DNA of 64,000 bases, taken from Mobiluncus massiliensis. Lineage in GTDB: Bacteria; Actinomycetota; Actinomycetes; Actinomycetales; Actinomycetaceae. Where the stretch lies: contig NZ_OX458329.1 of the NCBI RefSeq assembly GCF_949769255.1, forward strand, positions 1,054,001 to 1,118,000. Direction: 5' to 3'. The position numbers and the translations under genes are program-made. Of this stretch, positions 6,684-15,323 are shown in pieces. Each line of letters starts with the position of its first letter. Within the stretch, counting starts at the first letter, position 1. The notes beneath the pieces were generated by a model, which worked only from the letters and a program-made list of their open reading frames with translations, was not told where the DNA came from and made no database searches.

Positions 6684-9392
6684 ATGATTCCTAACCTAAA
6701 GGTCCTGGCTGCAAGCCTGGCGGGGGCACTCCCGCAAACTAGCGCGAGACAAAGCGACGGACCTGGCGGCGGCGAGGCAAACCTGATACTTCCCGATTTG
6801 TCCCTCGCCAACATACACGGCATAGCCGGTACCAGCTTGCTGATTTTCGGCATGGTGGTGTGCGTCGCCGGTCTGGTGTTTGGCATAGTGACGTTCTTTA
6901 AACTCCGCAGCCTGCCGGTGCATAAATCCATGTTGGACGTCGCCGAACTCATTTACTCCACCTGCAAAGCCTACTTGGTGAAACAAGGTAAGTTCCTGCT
7001 GTTGCTGTGGGCTTTCATCACGGTCATTATCCTCGTCTATTACAAGGTGTTAGTGGGCTTTAGCTGGGGCAAAGTCGGGATTGTGGTGCTATTCAGCCTG
7101 CTGGGGATGGGCGGTTCGTTTGCCGTAGCCTGGTTCGGTATTCGGGTCAACACTTTCGCTAACGCCCGGGCGGCTTTTGCCTCGCTGCGTGGCAAGCCCT
7201 ACCCCGTTCACCAGATTCCACTGCAGGCCGGGATGTCCATCGGGACCGTGCTGATTTCCCTCGAACTGTTCATGATGCTGGTTATTCTGGTGTTCCTGCC
7301 CGCTGACGTGGCAGGTTCGTGTTTCATCGGTTTTGCCATCGGGGAGTCACTAGGGGCGTCCGCCCTGCGTATCGCTGGGGGTATCTTTACCAAGATTGCC
7401 GATATCGGCGCGGACCTCATGAAGATTGTGTTCAAAATTGACGAGGACGACCCGCGCAACCCCGGGGTCATCGCCGACTGCACCGGGGACAATGCTGGAG
7501 ACTCGGTGGGCCCTTCCGCCGACGGCTTTGAGACCTACGGTGTCACCGGCGTGGCTCTGGTGACTTACGTCATTCTGGCAGTTCCAGACCCCTCCATCCA
7601 GGCGCTGCTGCTGGTGTGGATCTTTACGGTACGCGCGGCGATGATTATCGGTGCGGCACTGGCCTACGCCATCAACGCCCTGTGGGTCAAGGGGCGTTAC
7701 GGGGACGCGAAACGCATGAACTTTGAAACCCCGTTAACGACGCTGGTCTGGTTGACTTCGATTCTGTGCATCGTATTGATTTTCCTGGTGACTTTCTTTG
7801 TGGTGGGTGAACAAGGCAACCACCTGTGGCTGAAACTGGCGACCATCGTGACCTGCGGTACTCTCGCGGGAGCCCTGATTCCCGAACTGGTGAAAGTATT
7901 TACCTCCACAAAAGCGCGTTTCGTGCGGGAAACCGTGAAATCCTCTCGTGAGGGTGGTGCTTCGCTGAATATTTTGTCCGGGATGGTTTCCGGCAATATG
8001 TCCGGATACTGGCTGGGAATCACCATTGTGGGTCTGATGGGAATCGCTTTCCTCATTTCCCTGCTGATACCGGAATCTCTGATGGCAGCTCCGGCAGTAT
8101 TCGCATTTGGCCTGGTAGCTTTTGGTTTCTTGGGGATGGGTCCGGTCACCATCGCCGTTGATTCCTACGGTCCGGTCACCGACAACGCTCAATCCGTCTA
8201 TGAACTGTCGCGTATCGAATCGGTAGAGAACATCGAAGCCGAGTTGATGGCTGACTTCACCATCAAACCCGCTTGGGACACCGCGAAACTCATGCTGGAG
8301 GACAACGACGGAGCAGGTAACACGTTTAAAGCCACGGCAAAGCCGGTTCTCATTGGTACCGCCGTGGTAGGCGCCACCACCATGATTTTCTCTATCATCA
8401 TGACGCTCACAGATCGTCTGCAAGATGCACAAGCCGTGGGGAATCTTTCACTGCTTCACGCCCCGTTCCTGCTGGGGTTGATTACCGGGGGCGCCGTCAT
8501 TTACTGGTTCTCCGGAGCTTCCATTCAGGCGGTAACGACCGGGGCAAACCGAGCTGTGGCGTTTATCAAAGAGAATATTCACCTCGATGCCAGCAACGAA
8601 CGCGCCTCCGAAAAGGACAGCCGAGCGGTCGTGGAAATTTGCACACAATATGCCCAGCAGGGGATGCTGCTCATCTTCCTGGCAGTGTTCTTTGCCACGC
8701 TATCTTTCGCGTTCGTCGAGCCGTTCTTTTTCATCGGCTACTTGATTTCTATCGCTATTTTTGGTTTGTACCAAGCCATATTTATGGCTAACGCCGGCGG
8801 GGCTTGGGACAACGCAAAGAAGGTCGTAGAAGTCGATTTGCACATGAAAGGCACCGAACTGCACGATGCAACCATCGTCGGGGATACGGTCGGAGATCCG
8901 TTCAAGGACACGTCCTCAGTGGCTCTGAACCCGATTATCAAATTCACCACCCTGTTTGGCCTGTTGGCTGTGGAATTAGCGGTGAGTTTAACGAACCAGG
9001 GTCAGGCACGCCTAGTGCATATCCTCGCCGGGGTCTTTTTCGTGGCTTCAGCCTACTTCGTGTGGTGCAGTTTCTATCAGATGCGTATCCGCGGCGCCTC
9101 TCGTGACGCCATGCACGATCACGAACCCCCGGTCGACACGGCTTTGAACGGAATCCCCAGCGTGAAAGACCGGGTCACCCGGCCGGCAATGAAGATTATG
9201 CCGCGTCCCGGCGGTATCGAAGCCCCCATTGACGCGGCCGCGCTAGACGAGATTCTCGACTCCTCACCAACGGATGACAGCCCGGACACCGACCTCTTGG
9301 ATCAAGTTCCCGACCTTGAACTAACGGAAGAATCATCGCAAAGCAATCCCCCGCAACCACCCGACCAGGCTGCGGAAAGGAAAGGGGAATAA
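6684..9392 (+). CDS. hppA: membrane-bound ion-translocating pyrophosphatase, divergent type
   Basis: A 902-residue protein with about 16 membrane helices that couples pyrophosphate hydrolysis to ion export. Substrate and metal ligands are in ADCTGDNAGDSVGPSADG (about 262-280, the Asp-x3-Asp-x3-Asp pattern kept) and in VGDTVGDPFKDTSS (about 731-745). The first motif differs from the common ADNVGDNVGDCAGMAAD form and resembles the divergent Na+-regulated proton-pumping group described for Chlorobium and Cellulomonas. Lys in GNTFKATAK (about 546-554) fits the potassium-independent class. The N-terminus has an extra Gly-rich segment, and the C-terminus an acidic tail of about 95 residues after the last helix. 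The protein is longer than the usual 650-800. Two bases separate it from the next gene. Ion specificity is inferred. Confidence 0.92.
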   Translation: MIPNLKVLAASLAGALPQTSARQSDGPGGGEANLILPDLSLANIHGIAGTSLLIFGMVVCVAGLVFGIVTFFKLRSLPVHKSMLDVAELIYSTCKAYLVKQGKFLLLLWAFITVIILVYYKVLVGFSWGKVGIVVLFSLLGMGGSFAVAWFGIRVNTFANARAAFASLRGKPYPVHQIPLQAGMSIGTVLISLELFMMLVILVFLPADVAGSCFIGFAIGESLGASALRIAGGIFTKIADIGADLMKIVFKIDEDDPRNPGVIADCTGDNAGDSVGPSADGFETYGVTGVALVTYVILAVPDPSIQALLLVWIFTVRAAMIIGAALAYAINALWVKGRYGDAKRMNFETPLTTLVWLTSILCIVLIFLVTFFVVGEQGNHLWLKLATIVTCGTLAGALIPELVKVFTSTKARFVRETVKSSREGGASLNILSGMVSGNMSGYWLGITIVGLMGIAFLISLLIPESLMAAPAVFAFGLVAFGFLGMGPVTIAVDSYGPVTDNAQSVYELSRIESVENIEAELMADFTIKPAWDTAKLMLEDNDGAGNTFKATAKPVLIGTAVVGATTMIFSIIMTLTDRLQDAQAVGNLSLLHAPFLLGLITGGAVIYWFSGASIQAVTTGANRAVAFIKENIHLDASNERASEKDSRAVVEICTQYAQQGMLLIFLAVFFATLSFAFVEPFFFIGYLISIAIFGLYQAIFMANAGGAWDNAKKVVEVDLHMKGTELHDATIVGDTVGDPFKDTSSVALNPIIKFTTLFGLLAVELAVSLTNQGQARLVHILAGVFFVASAYFVWCSFYQMRIRGASRDAMHDHEPPVDTALNGIPSVKDRVTRPAMKIMPRPGGIEAPIDAAALDEILDSSPTDDSPDTDLLDQVPDLELTEESSQSNPPQPPDQAAERKGE

Positions 9393-9394
9393 CC

Positions 9395-10459
9395 ATGAAA
9401 CTGGCAATCAAATGGGAAAATGCCCAAGTTGACGAAGCCGGGCGAGTGTCCGGACACTCTGCCGGAGACACCCTGGTGCGACGGATTTTGCGCAACTTCC
9501 CCGACTCCATCCTCATCGGCGGCTCCGCCCGCCGCGCCGAAAACTTCAGCGTGGCTCCGATTGAGATGCTCGACCCAACTGACACGGCCGTCATCAACAT
9601 GGACGTCATCGACTCGCCGCGACTGTGGCAGAAAATGCACAACGCGGGGGCGGAAAAACCGCACATCATGAACTTTATGTGGTGGTCTCCACGCGAAATG
9701 ACTACGGTAGAGGGCATTGCCTCGATGGCCCTGTCTTGCGCACTGTTCCCCACTTTTGCGAACTCGGAACGTACCGCCATGGAAGTCCGGGAGATTGCCG
9801 AGAAATGGACCGTGAAACCGCTGCACGAACAGATGCAGCTGGGGTGGGTCAACCTGGGGTTCCGCCTGGCTCACGTCCGTCCGCGGGTTGAGACAGAAGT
9901 CCCCGTAGTGCTCTACCCCTCGATTTACCTTTCAGCAAAGAAGCGCCCGGATATTTTCTTGGACGTGGTCAACTGGGTACACCGCCAGATTCCGCTGCGG
10001 GTAGAGATGCGTTTGCACGAAACCCACCTGGTCAGCGAAGCCGCCATGAAGTTTTCCCATCGCGACTGGATTTGGGTAGGACCTTTGACCGCCACGCGAC
10101 AGTCCTATTGGGAGGCTCTGGCACATACGACCGCTTTCCTGGCGACCACCGAGGAAGAATCCTACGGCATCGAGTACGTAGAAGCCTTGGGCGCGGGAGT
10201 CATCGGGGTTTTTCCAGACCTCGATTGGGCTCACGCCCTGGTGCCGCCAGACTACCCGTTCTTTTATAAGTCAGTGGAAGAAGCCAAGAACATGCTGTGG
10301 CAGGTTCTGGTTAAACCCGCGGAGGCTCGAACGAAAATGGACGCGTCAGCCGGCGGTTCGATTCAGAAATGGATTGGCGAACACCACTCGGACGACGTCT
10401 TTGATGAAGCCCTGATTCAACACGTTGTGGACTGGCTGGGCGATATCCCCCACGCCTAG
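9395..10459 (+). CDS. GT-B glycosyltransferase, coupled to hppA
   Basis: A 354-residue protein with a C-terminal half typical of GT-B retaining glycosyltransferases: EEESYGIEYVEALGAG (around residue 250) matches the E-x-Y-G-x3-x-E-A sugar-nucleotide signature, followed by GVFPD. The N-terminal half (MWWSPREMTT, ALFPTFANSERTAM) resembles the acceptor domain of actinobacterial proteins of unknown acceptor. No signal peptide or membrane helix, so it acts in the cytoplasm. It starts 2 bases after hppA, behind GGAAAGGAAAGGGGAATAACC, and must be cotranscribed with it; I know of no functional reason for the pairing. Donor and acceptor cannot be told. Confidence 0.75.
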   Translation: MKLAIKWENAQVDEAGRVSGHSAGDTLVRRILRNFPDSILIGGSARRAENFSVAPIEMLDPTDTAVINMDVIDSPRLWQKMHNAGAEKPHIMNFMWWSPREMTTVEGIASMALSCALFPTFANSERTAMEVREIAEKWTVKPLHEQMQLGWVNLGFRLAHVRPRVETEVPVVLYPSIYLSAKKRPDIFLDVVNWVHRQIPLRVEMRLHETHLVSEAAMKFSHRDWIWVGPLTATRQSYWEALAHTTAFLATTEEESYGIEYVEALGAGVIGVFPDLDWAHALVPPDYPFFYKSVEEAKNMLWQVLVKPAEARTKMDASAGGSIQKWIGEHHSDDVFDEALIQHVVDWLGDIPHA

Positions 10460-10478
10460 GGTATTTCACAAGGGTGGT

Positions 10479-10503
10479 GGGGCGCTGGTAGCACTAGCGT
10501 CCC
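10479..10503. terminator. possible bidirectional hairpin between convergent genes
   Basis: GGGGCGCT pairs with AGCGTCCC (one G-U pair), loop of 9, between the convergent glycosyltransferase and sseB-like genes. No U-run on either strand, so low confidence. Confidence 0.3.
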
Positions 10504-10585
10504 GCGTCGGATTCACCAGCGTTCCCGCCGACCTTTCCGGTAACGTCGCAGTTCTGGGTGCTGGGGTGGATAGCAAGGGCGGTCG

Positions 10586-11308
10586 TCAGCGAATGGGGAG
10601 AAGTTGCACGTAAGTGGCGCGTGGGGGGATTTCTGGTGACCGCAACAGGGATCTGTAAAAGCGTTTGACGGCAAGTTTCGCGGCGTCACGGTCGTCAGGG
10701 GTGCGGACTGTGACGACCAGTCCCCCCGCCGGGCCGGCTGCGATGGTCTTAATTTCGGCGCCCGTATGGGCTGATAGCGAGTTGAGCAGTGTCGCGAGTT
10801 CAGCATCGTCCCAGGCCGGAAGCCAATCGTCACCGCTGGCCAAGGCATTCAAAGCGGGCGGCCCCAGCATGATGCTGGGCGCATAGGCGTGAATCCACTC
10901 CGGGTCACGCGCCAACGGCTTGGCCTCCGTAGCGCCACCCAGCGCCACCGGGGCATCCAGCCACAGAAATCCCTCGATAGCCAACGCCGCCAAAGCTATT
11001 CGCGCGGGATTGACCAGCAGCGGTCGATGGTGTTGCGGATCCATCAACTCCGCGAAGCGTGCCGCGCTGGAATACACTGGCAAGGCAGCCCCGTAGGGGG
11101 CATAAACGGCCGAAAATGATGGCGATTCGCAGTTTCCTGAAAGCGCCACGGGAGCCTCCACGATGAGGCGTTCCGTTTGCAGCGCTGAAAACAGTTCAGC
11201 CTGCGCTGCCCCCACATCTTTGGCAGCTGCCAGTTCCAGGGCGCGCCCGGTTCCGGGCAGTAAATCACCGCAGTCTGACGAATAGGGATTTTTTGCCAAA
11301 TGTTTCAT
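10586..11308 (-). CDS. SseB-family N-terminal-domain protein
   Basis: A 240-residue soluble protein with the SseB-like layout: an N-terminal segment (AQAELFSALQTERLIVEAPV), a central part with VYAPYGAALPVYSSAARF and the LLVNPARIALAALAIEGFLWLD stretch, and a C-terminal half resembling the companion domain seen in actinobacterial members. Function in this family is not established; in enterobacteria SseB has been described as a regulator and secretion chaperone, which need not apply here. It lies 36 bases after hisA as the last gene of the his operon, the position such genes commonly take in actinobacteria. It has no clear ribosome-binding site. Confidence 0.75.
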   Translation of the reverse strand: MKHLAKNPYSSDCGDLLPGTGRALELAAAKDVGAAQAELFSALQTERLIVEAPVALSGNCESPSFSAVYAPYGAALPVYSSAARFAELMDPQHHRPLLVNPARIALAALAIEGFLWLDAPVALGGATEAKPLARDPEWIHAYAPSIMLGPPALNALASGDDWLPAWDDAELATLLNSLSAHTGAEIKTIAAGPAGGLVVTVRTPDDRDAAKLAVKRFYRSLLRSPEIPPRATYVQLLPIR

Positions 11309-11344
11309 GAATGTTGCCGCGCTTTCAAACAGAGTCCCGCAGTT

Positions 11345-12079
11345 TTACTCCGCCAGACTCGCCAAGGCTTCGGCTACCGTGAAACGTTGCTCATAGATGG
11401 CTTTGCCAACAATGACACCCTCCAGGTTCGGGTGGGCCCCCGCCAAGTCCCGCAGGGCGTGCAGGTCGCGCAGGGCAGACACACCCCCGCTCGCCACAAC
11501 TTTTGCCGAACTGGATTGGCACACGTGAGCCAGCAGTTCCAAGTTCGGCCCGGTCAAGGTGCCGTCTTTCGACACATCCGTCACCACGTAGCGGGCACAC
11601 CCCAAGGCGTCCAAATCCCGCACAATCTGGTCCAACAGCGGCCCTTCACTGACCCAGCCGCGTCCATAAACTCGCTCGCCGCGCACGTCCAAACCGATTG
11701 CGATACGCTGCCCAAATCGCTCAATGACCGTGGCGCACCATTGGGGATTTTCGATTGCGGCCGTACCCAGGTTTACCCGCGCCGCTCCGGCATCGAGCAT
11801 GCGGCACAGGGAGTCATCGTCACGCAATCCCCCGCTGACCTCAATGTTCAAGCCCGGATAGGCTTTCACTAGCGACTCCACTAGGTCGGCGTTGGAACCC
11901 CGCCCGAATGCCGCATCCAGGTCGACCAGGTGCAACCATTTGGCGCCAGCCGCCAGGAAGTCCGCCGCGACCTCCCCCGGCTCTCCATAGGTTTTTTCCG
12001 TCCCGGCTTTCCCTTCGGTCAATCGGGTCGCTTTCCCGTTCACCAGGTCAATCGCCGGTAACAGCACCATCTGCGTCAA
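11345..12079 (-). CDS. hisA: phosphoribosyl isomerase HisA/PriA
   Basis: A 244-residue TIM barrel that isomerises ProFAR to PRFAR in histidine synthesis. The N-terminal LLPAIDLVNGKATRLTEG carries the first catalytic Asp; the second catalytic Asp and phosphate site are in VTDVSKDGTLTGPNLELL; EVSGGLRDDDS and VVASGGVS are the phosphate-binding loops. The CARYVVTDVSKDGT form is that of actinobacterial PriA, often also active as TrpF in tryptophan synthesis. Whether this copy kept both activities depends on whether trpF or the trp operon exists elsewhere; in Actinomycetaceae this enzyme is known to have drifted. It follows hisH by 39 bases. Confidence 0.95.
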   Translation of the reverse strand: MTQMVLLPAIDLVNGKATRLTEGKAGTEKTYGEPGEVAADFLAAGAKWLHLVDLDAAFGRGSNADLVESLVKAYPGLNIEVSGGLRDDDSLCRMLDAGAARVNLGTAAIENPQWCATVIERFGQRIAIGLDVRGERVYGRGWVSEGPLLDQIVRDLDALGCARYVVTDVSKDGTLTGPNLELLAHVCQSSSAKVVASGGVSALRDLHALRDLAGAHPNLEGVIVGKAIYEQRFTVAEALASLAE

Positions 12080-12118
12080 TGAAAGTCCTTTCCGGGGTCG
12101 ATTTACGACTCGCCAACT

Positions 12119-12772
12119 TTAGAGCATCTCTAACCAGTTTGAGAACACGCGAGCCCCGGCTGGTCCGGACTTTTCCGGGTGAAATTGGGTGGCGCACAAG
12201 GCTCGGTTTTCCACGGCTGCCACAAAGTCGGTGCCGTAATGTGCCCAAGACACCAGCGGGGGGCGGAACAGCCGCCGTGATTCCTCATCCATTCCCAAGG
12301 CCTCAGCGGGGTCGCTGAGGCAAGCGTAAGAGTGTACGAAATAGAATCTCTCTCCGTCGAGGCCCGCCAAGAGCTGCGACTGGGCCGGGACATGCACTTT
12401 TGACCAGCCCATATGCGGTAAACGCGCCGCCGGTAGCGCCGTCACCATTCCGGGCCATTGATCCAGCCCGGCGGTGACTTCCCCGTTTTCGTCTCCGGAA
12501 GTAAACATGACCTGCAAGCCGACACAGATGCCCAGAACCGGGCGACCTCCAGCGAGCCGGCGTTCAATCATCAACGGCGCCCACGAGGCTTGCAGGGAAC
12601 GCATTACCGCTGCGAAGGCTCCCACTCCGGGAACGACCAAACCGTCGGCCTGCGCGACTTCAGCCGCGTCAACCGAGAGAGACACCTGGGCTCCCGCCCG
12701 CTCCAGGGCGTGCGCGACGGAAAGCACATTGCCGTATCCGTGATCCAGAACGACAACTTTAGGGTCGGTCAT
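12119..12772 (-). CDS. hisH: imidazole glycerol phosphate synthase, glutaminase subunit
   Basis: A 217-residue class I glutamine amidotransferase that feeds ammonia to HisF. The nucleophile Cys is in GICVGLQVMF, the oxyanion and interface motifs are PHMGW and FVHSYA, and the catalytic His-Glu pair is in QFHPEKSGPAG. It overlaps the preceding unknown gene by 4 bases. HisF, its obligate partner, is not in the window, so the pathway is split between loci. Confidence 0.95.
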   Translation of the reverse strand: MTDPKVVVLDHGYGNVLSVAHALERAGAQVSLSVDAAEVAQADGLVVPGVGAFAAVMRSLQASWAPLMIERRLAGGRPVLGICVGLQVMFTSGDENGEVTAGLDQWPGMVTALPAARLPHMGWSKVHVPAQSQLLAGLDGERFYFVHSYACLSDPAEALGMDEESRRLFRPPLVSWAHYGTDFVAAVENRALCATQFHPEKSGPAGARVFSNWLEML

Positions 12773-13554
12773 GAGGCGTCCCCCCGCCCTTCTGAGTCCT
12801 CACCCCAGGTCGCGTCATCGGAGGAATCTGCCTGACCATGTTGACGCCGGCGTTCCTCGCGGGAATCTTTGATGCCTTTACCCAGCATCCGCAACGCTTT
12901 CCAGCGGGGCATATCGACGGTATCAACCGCCCCGTCCACATCTGCCGGATTGACCCTCCCCAGCACCAAATCCTCGATGACCATTGGCATCTGCGCAATG
13001 ACCAGGCCGGCCGGCAAGTCCACTTCAAAAGCCTGATTGGCCCAGCGGCCCGCCAGGACTTGACCGGTCACTCCGGGTTCCTGTTCGGTGCCGGGAGCCA
13101 GCAGGGCAGAAAACACCACCACCGGCATTCGAATAATCTCAGTAAGCGTAGACGCCACCGTATCCAAGTCCGAGTCCAGCTCATTGAGGCTTTCAACCAG
13201 CAGTGCCATTCCCCACTGTTCTTCGGTCAGCTCCAGGTTTTGTACCACCAGCGCCCCGGCGTCCGTAGGCACCACCACGGCCGAAATATCACTCAACGCA
13301 CACAGCGCCCCTAAGGCTTCCGCTGAAGCCACCGGAGTTAAGAAACACGCGGTGGCTCGCCGGTTCACCAGCGGAGGCTCCGACTCTTCCGGTAAATCCA
13401 GCTTTTCGTCCGAGCCTAAAATCGGGGATTCCGGTTCAAAGTCAACATCTCCCAGTTTGGCGATGAGGTCGGCAAACTCGGCATCGTAGGCCCGCTGATC
13501 GCCAGGCTTGTCCCCTCTGTCCTCAGGATTTCGGGCTTCTTGCGGTTCACTCAT
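12769..13554 (-). CDS. uncharacterised acidic protein inside the his operon
   Basis: About 261 residues, not a family I can name. It has a charged N-terminus (about 1-65, rich in Asp/Glu), a central globular part with alternating hydrophobic stretches (SDISAVVVPTDAGALVVQNL, VVVFSALLAPG) and an acidic/polar C-terminus (DSSDDATWGEDSEGRG). No catalytic motif, signal or membrane helix. I chose ATG 13554 because AAAGG lies 6 bases before it; GTG 13557 is also possible. It sits 18 bases after hisB and overlaps hisH by 4 bases, so it is translated with the histidine enzymes. Similar genes occur in this position in related actinobacteria, but no role is known to me. Confidence 0.8.
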   Translation of the reverse strand: MSEPQEARNPEDRGDKPGDQRAYDAEFADLIAKLGDVDFEPESPILGSDEKLDLPEESEPPLVNRRATACFLTPVASAEALGALCALSDISAVVVPTDAGALVVQNLELTEEQWGMALLVESLNELDSDLDTVASTLTEIIRMPVVVFSALLAPGTEQEPGVTGQVLAGRWANQAFEVDLPAGLVIAQMPMVIEDLVLGRVNPADVDGAVDTVDMPRWKALRMLGKGIKDSREERRRQHGQADSSDDATWGEDSEGRGDAS

Positions 13555-13572
13555 CACTAGCCTTTCCCGACG

Positions 13573-14187
13573 CTACAGAGTTCCTTTAGTGGAGGGAACG
13601 CCCACCACCCGCGGATCATATTCAACTGCGGCCTTTAACGCCCGCGCCAAGGCCTTAAATTGGGCCTCCACGATGTGGTGCGGGTCCCGGCCCGCCAACA
13701 GGCGCAGATGCAGACAAATACCGGCATTCAGCGCCAGGGATTCAAACACGTGATAAGTCAGCGAGCCGGTGAAGTGTCCGCCGATGAGGTGATACTGCTG
13801 GCCTTCCGGTTCCCCCTCGCAAACAACGTAGGGCCGTCCCGCCAAATCCACCACGGCGTGAGCCAAAGCCTCATCCAGAGGCACGCACGCGTCACCGAAA
13901 CGGCGGATACCGGCCTTGTCCCCCAACGCTTCGCGTAGCGCCTGACCCAGAACTATGGCCGTATCCTCCACCGTGTGATGGACATCAATGTCGGTGTCTC
14001 CCGTGGCTTCAATATCCAAATCAATCAGGGAATGACGTGCCAAAGCGGTGAGCATGTGGTCATAGAACGGCACCGTGGTGTGAATGTTGGCTGAGCCGGC
14101 CCCATCCAGGTTCACCCGCACTTTTACTCGCGATTCCGACGTTTCCCGCGTGACCTGCGCCACCCGGGGCATCCGAGTTTCGTTCAT
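13573..14187 (-). CDS. hisB: imidazoleglycerol-phosphate dehydratase
   Basis: A 204-residue monofunctional HisB. Metal-binding histidine motifs are in [36 protein letters not shown] and the C-terminal [31 protein letters not shown] (described here by parts: CLHLRLLAG and [12 protein letters not shown]). It dehydrates imidazoleglycerol phosphate to imidazoleacetol phosphate using two Mn ions. The ATG overlaps the hisC stop (ATGA), so translation is coupled. Confidence 0.96.
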   Translation of the reverse strand: MNETRMPRVAQVTRETSESRVKVRVNLDGAGSANIHTTVPFYDHMLTALARHSLIDLDIEATGDTDIDVHHTVEDTAIVLGQALREALGDKAGIRRFGDACVPLDEALAHAVVDLAGRPYVVCEGEPEGQQYHLIGGHFTGSLTYHVFESLALNAGICLHLRLLAGRDPHHIVEAQFKALARALKAAVEYDPRVVGVPSTKGTL

Positions 14188-15323
14188 TGCAATACCTCCT
14201 TCAGGGCGGAGAGAAACACCTCGGTTTCCTCCTCGGTGCCCACGCTGGCCCGCAACCAGCCATCGGGTCCGACTACGCGAATCAACACGCCGCGGTCAAG
14301 TAAATCTTGCCAGACTTTTTGGCGGTCGCCGAACTTTCCAAAGAAAACAAAGTTCGTATCCGATTCTGCCACGCTCAACCCCATTTCTCGCAGAGTTTGC
14401 ACCATCCGGTCGCGAGTGTGGCGCATTTTGTCCACCTGAGCTTGCAGCAAATCTGACTGGGACAGCGCTGCCAGAGCTGCCGCCTGTGTCAAAGCCGACA
14501 GGTGATAGGGCAAACGCACCAGCATGAGCTGGGAAATAATCTGGGGGTGGGCTGCCAGGTACCCCAACCGCAAACCGGCCATCGCGAAAGCCTTGGACAT
14601 AGTTCTGGACACCACCAGGTGCGGGTGCGCCGCCAACAGTTCCAGTGCAGAAGGTACCCCGTCACGGCGAAATTCACCGTAGGCTTCGTCAATAACCACC
14701 AGGGTCGCGCTCCCGTGTGGTCCGCTGGTGCGAGTAAAACTCAGGATTTCAGCCACGTCCGCGGAGCTCAGGTGGGTTCCCGTGGGATTGTTGGGGGAAG
14801 CCAGCACCAGCAGCGCCGGGTGAGCGCGGGCTACAGCTTGCTTCAACGCGGCCACGTCCACGGAAAAATCCTCCCGCCGCGGCACGTCCAGCAACTCGGT
14901 CAGGGTGTTGCGGGCATATTCGGGATACATCGAGTACGTGGGCGAGGACGACAGCGCCGGATGTCCCGGTCCCCCAAAAGCACTGAACAAATGATGCATG
15001 ACCTCGTTAGAGCCATTCGCGGCCCACAACCATTCGGGAGCCACCCGCACCCCGGATTCCCGATCCAGATAATCACTCAAGGCCAGGCGAAGATCCGGAA
15101 AATCCCGGTCAGGATAACGATTCAAGCTGCCCGCCGCCTCGCGCACCGCCGCGGTAATCGCTTCTACCACGGGAGTCGGGACCGGATAGGGGTTTTCGTT
15201 CACATTGATGGACACCGGCACCTGCAGTTGGGGAGCCCCGTAGGGTTCGAGCCCTGCCAAGTCCTCGCGCAAGGGCAGTTGCACGGAGCCTTCCGGCGTG
15301 GCGAGGGCGTCTGTTGCGCTCAT
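14184..15323 (-). CDS. hisC: histidinol-phosphate aminotransferase
   Basis: A 379-residue PLP-dependent class I/II aminotransferase. The PLP lysine is in [17 protein letters not shown]; other marks are NENPYPVP near the N-terminus, [28 protein letters not shown] and VIDEAYGEF, which holds the Asp that contacts the pyridine nitrogen. It converts imidazoleacetol phosphate to histidinol phosphate. It begins directly at the hisD stop (TAAATG) and ends overlapping hisB. Confidence 0.96.
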   Translation of the reverse strand: MSATDALATPEGSVQLPLREDLAGLEPYGAPQLQVPVSINVNENPYPVPTPVVEAITAAVREAAGSLNRYPDRDFPDLRLALSDYLDRESGVRVAPEWLWAANGSNEVMHHLFSAFGGPGHPALSSSPTYSMYPEYARNTLTELLDVPRREDFSVDVAALKQAVARAHPALLVLASPNNPTGTHLSSADVAEILSFTRTSGPHGSATLVVIDEAYGEFRRDGVPSALELLAAHPHLVVSRTMSKAFAMAGLRLGYLAAHPQIISQLMLVRLPYHLSALTQAAALAALSQSDLLQAQVDKMRHTRDRMVQTLREMGLSVAESDTNFVFFGKFGDRQKVWQDLLDRGVLIRVVGPDGWLRASVGTEEETEVFLSALKEVLQ

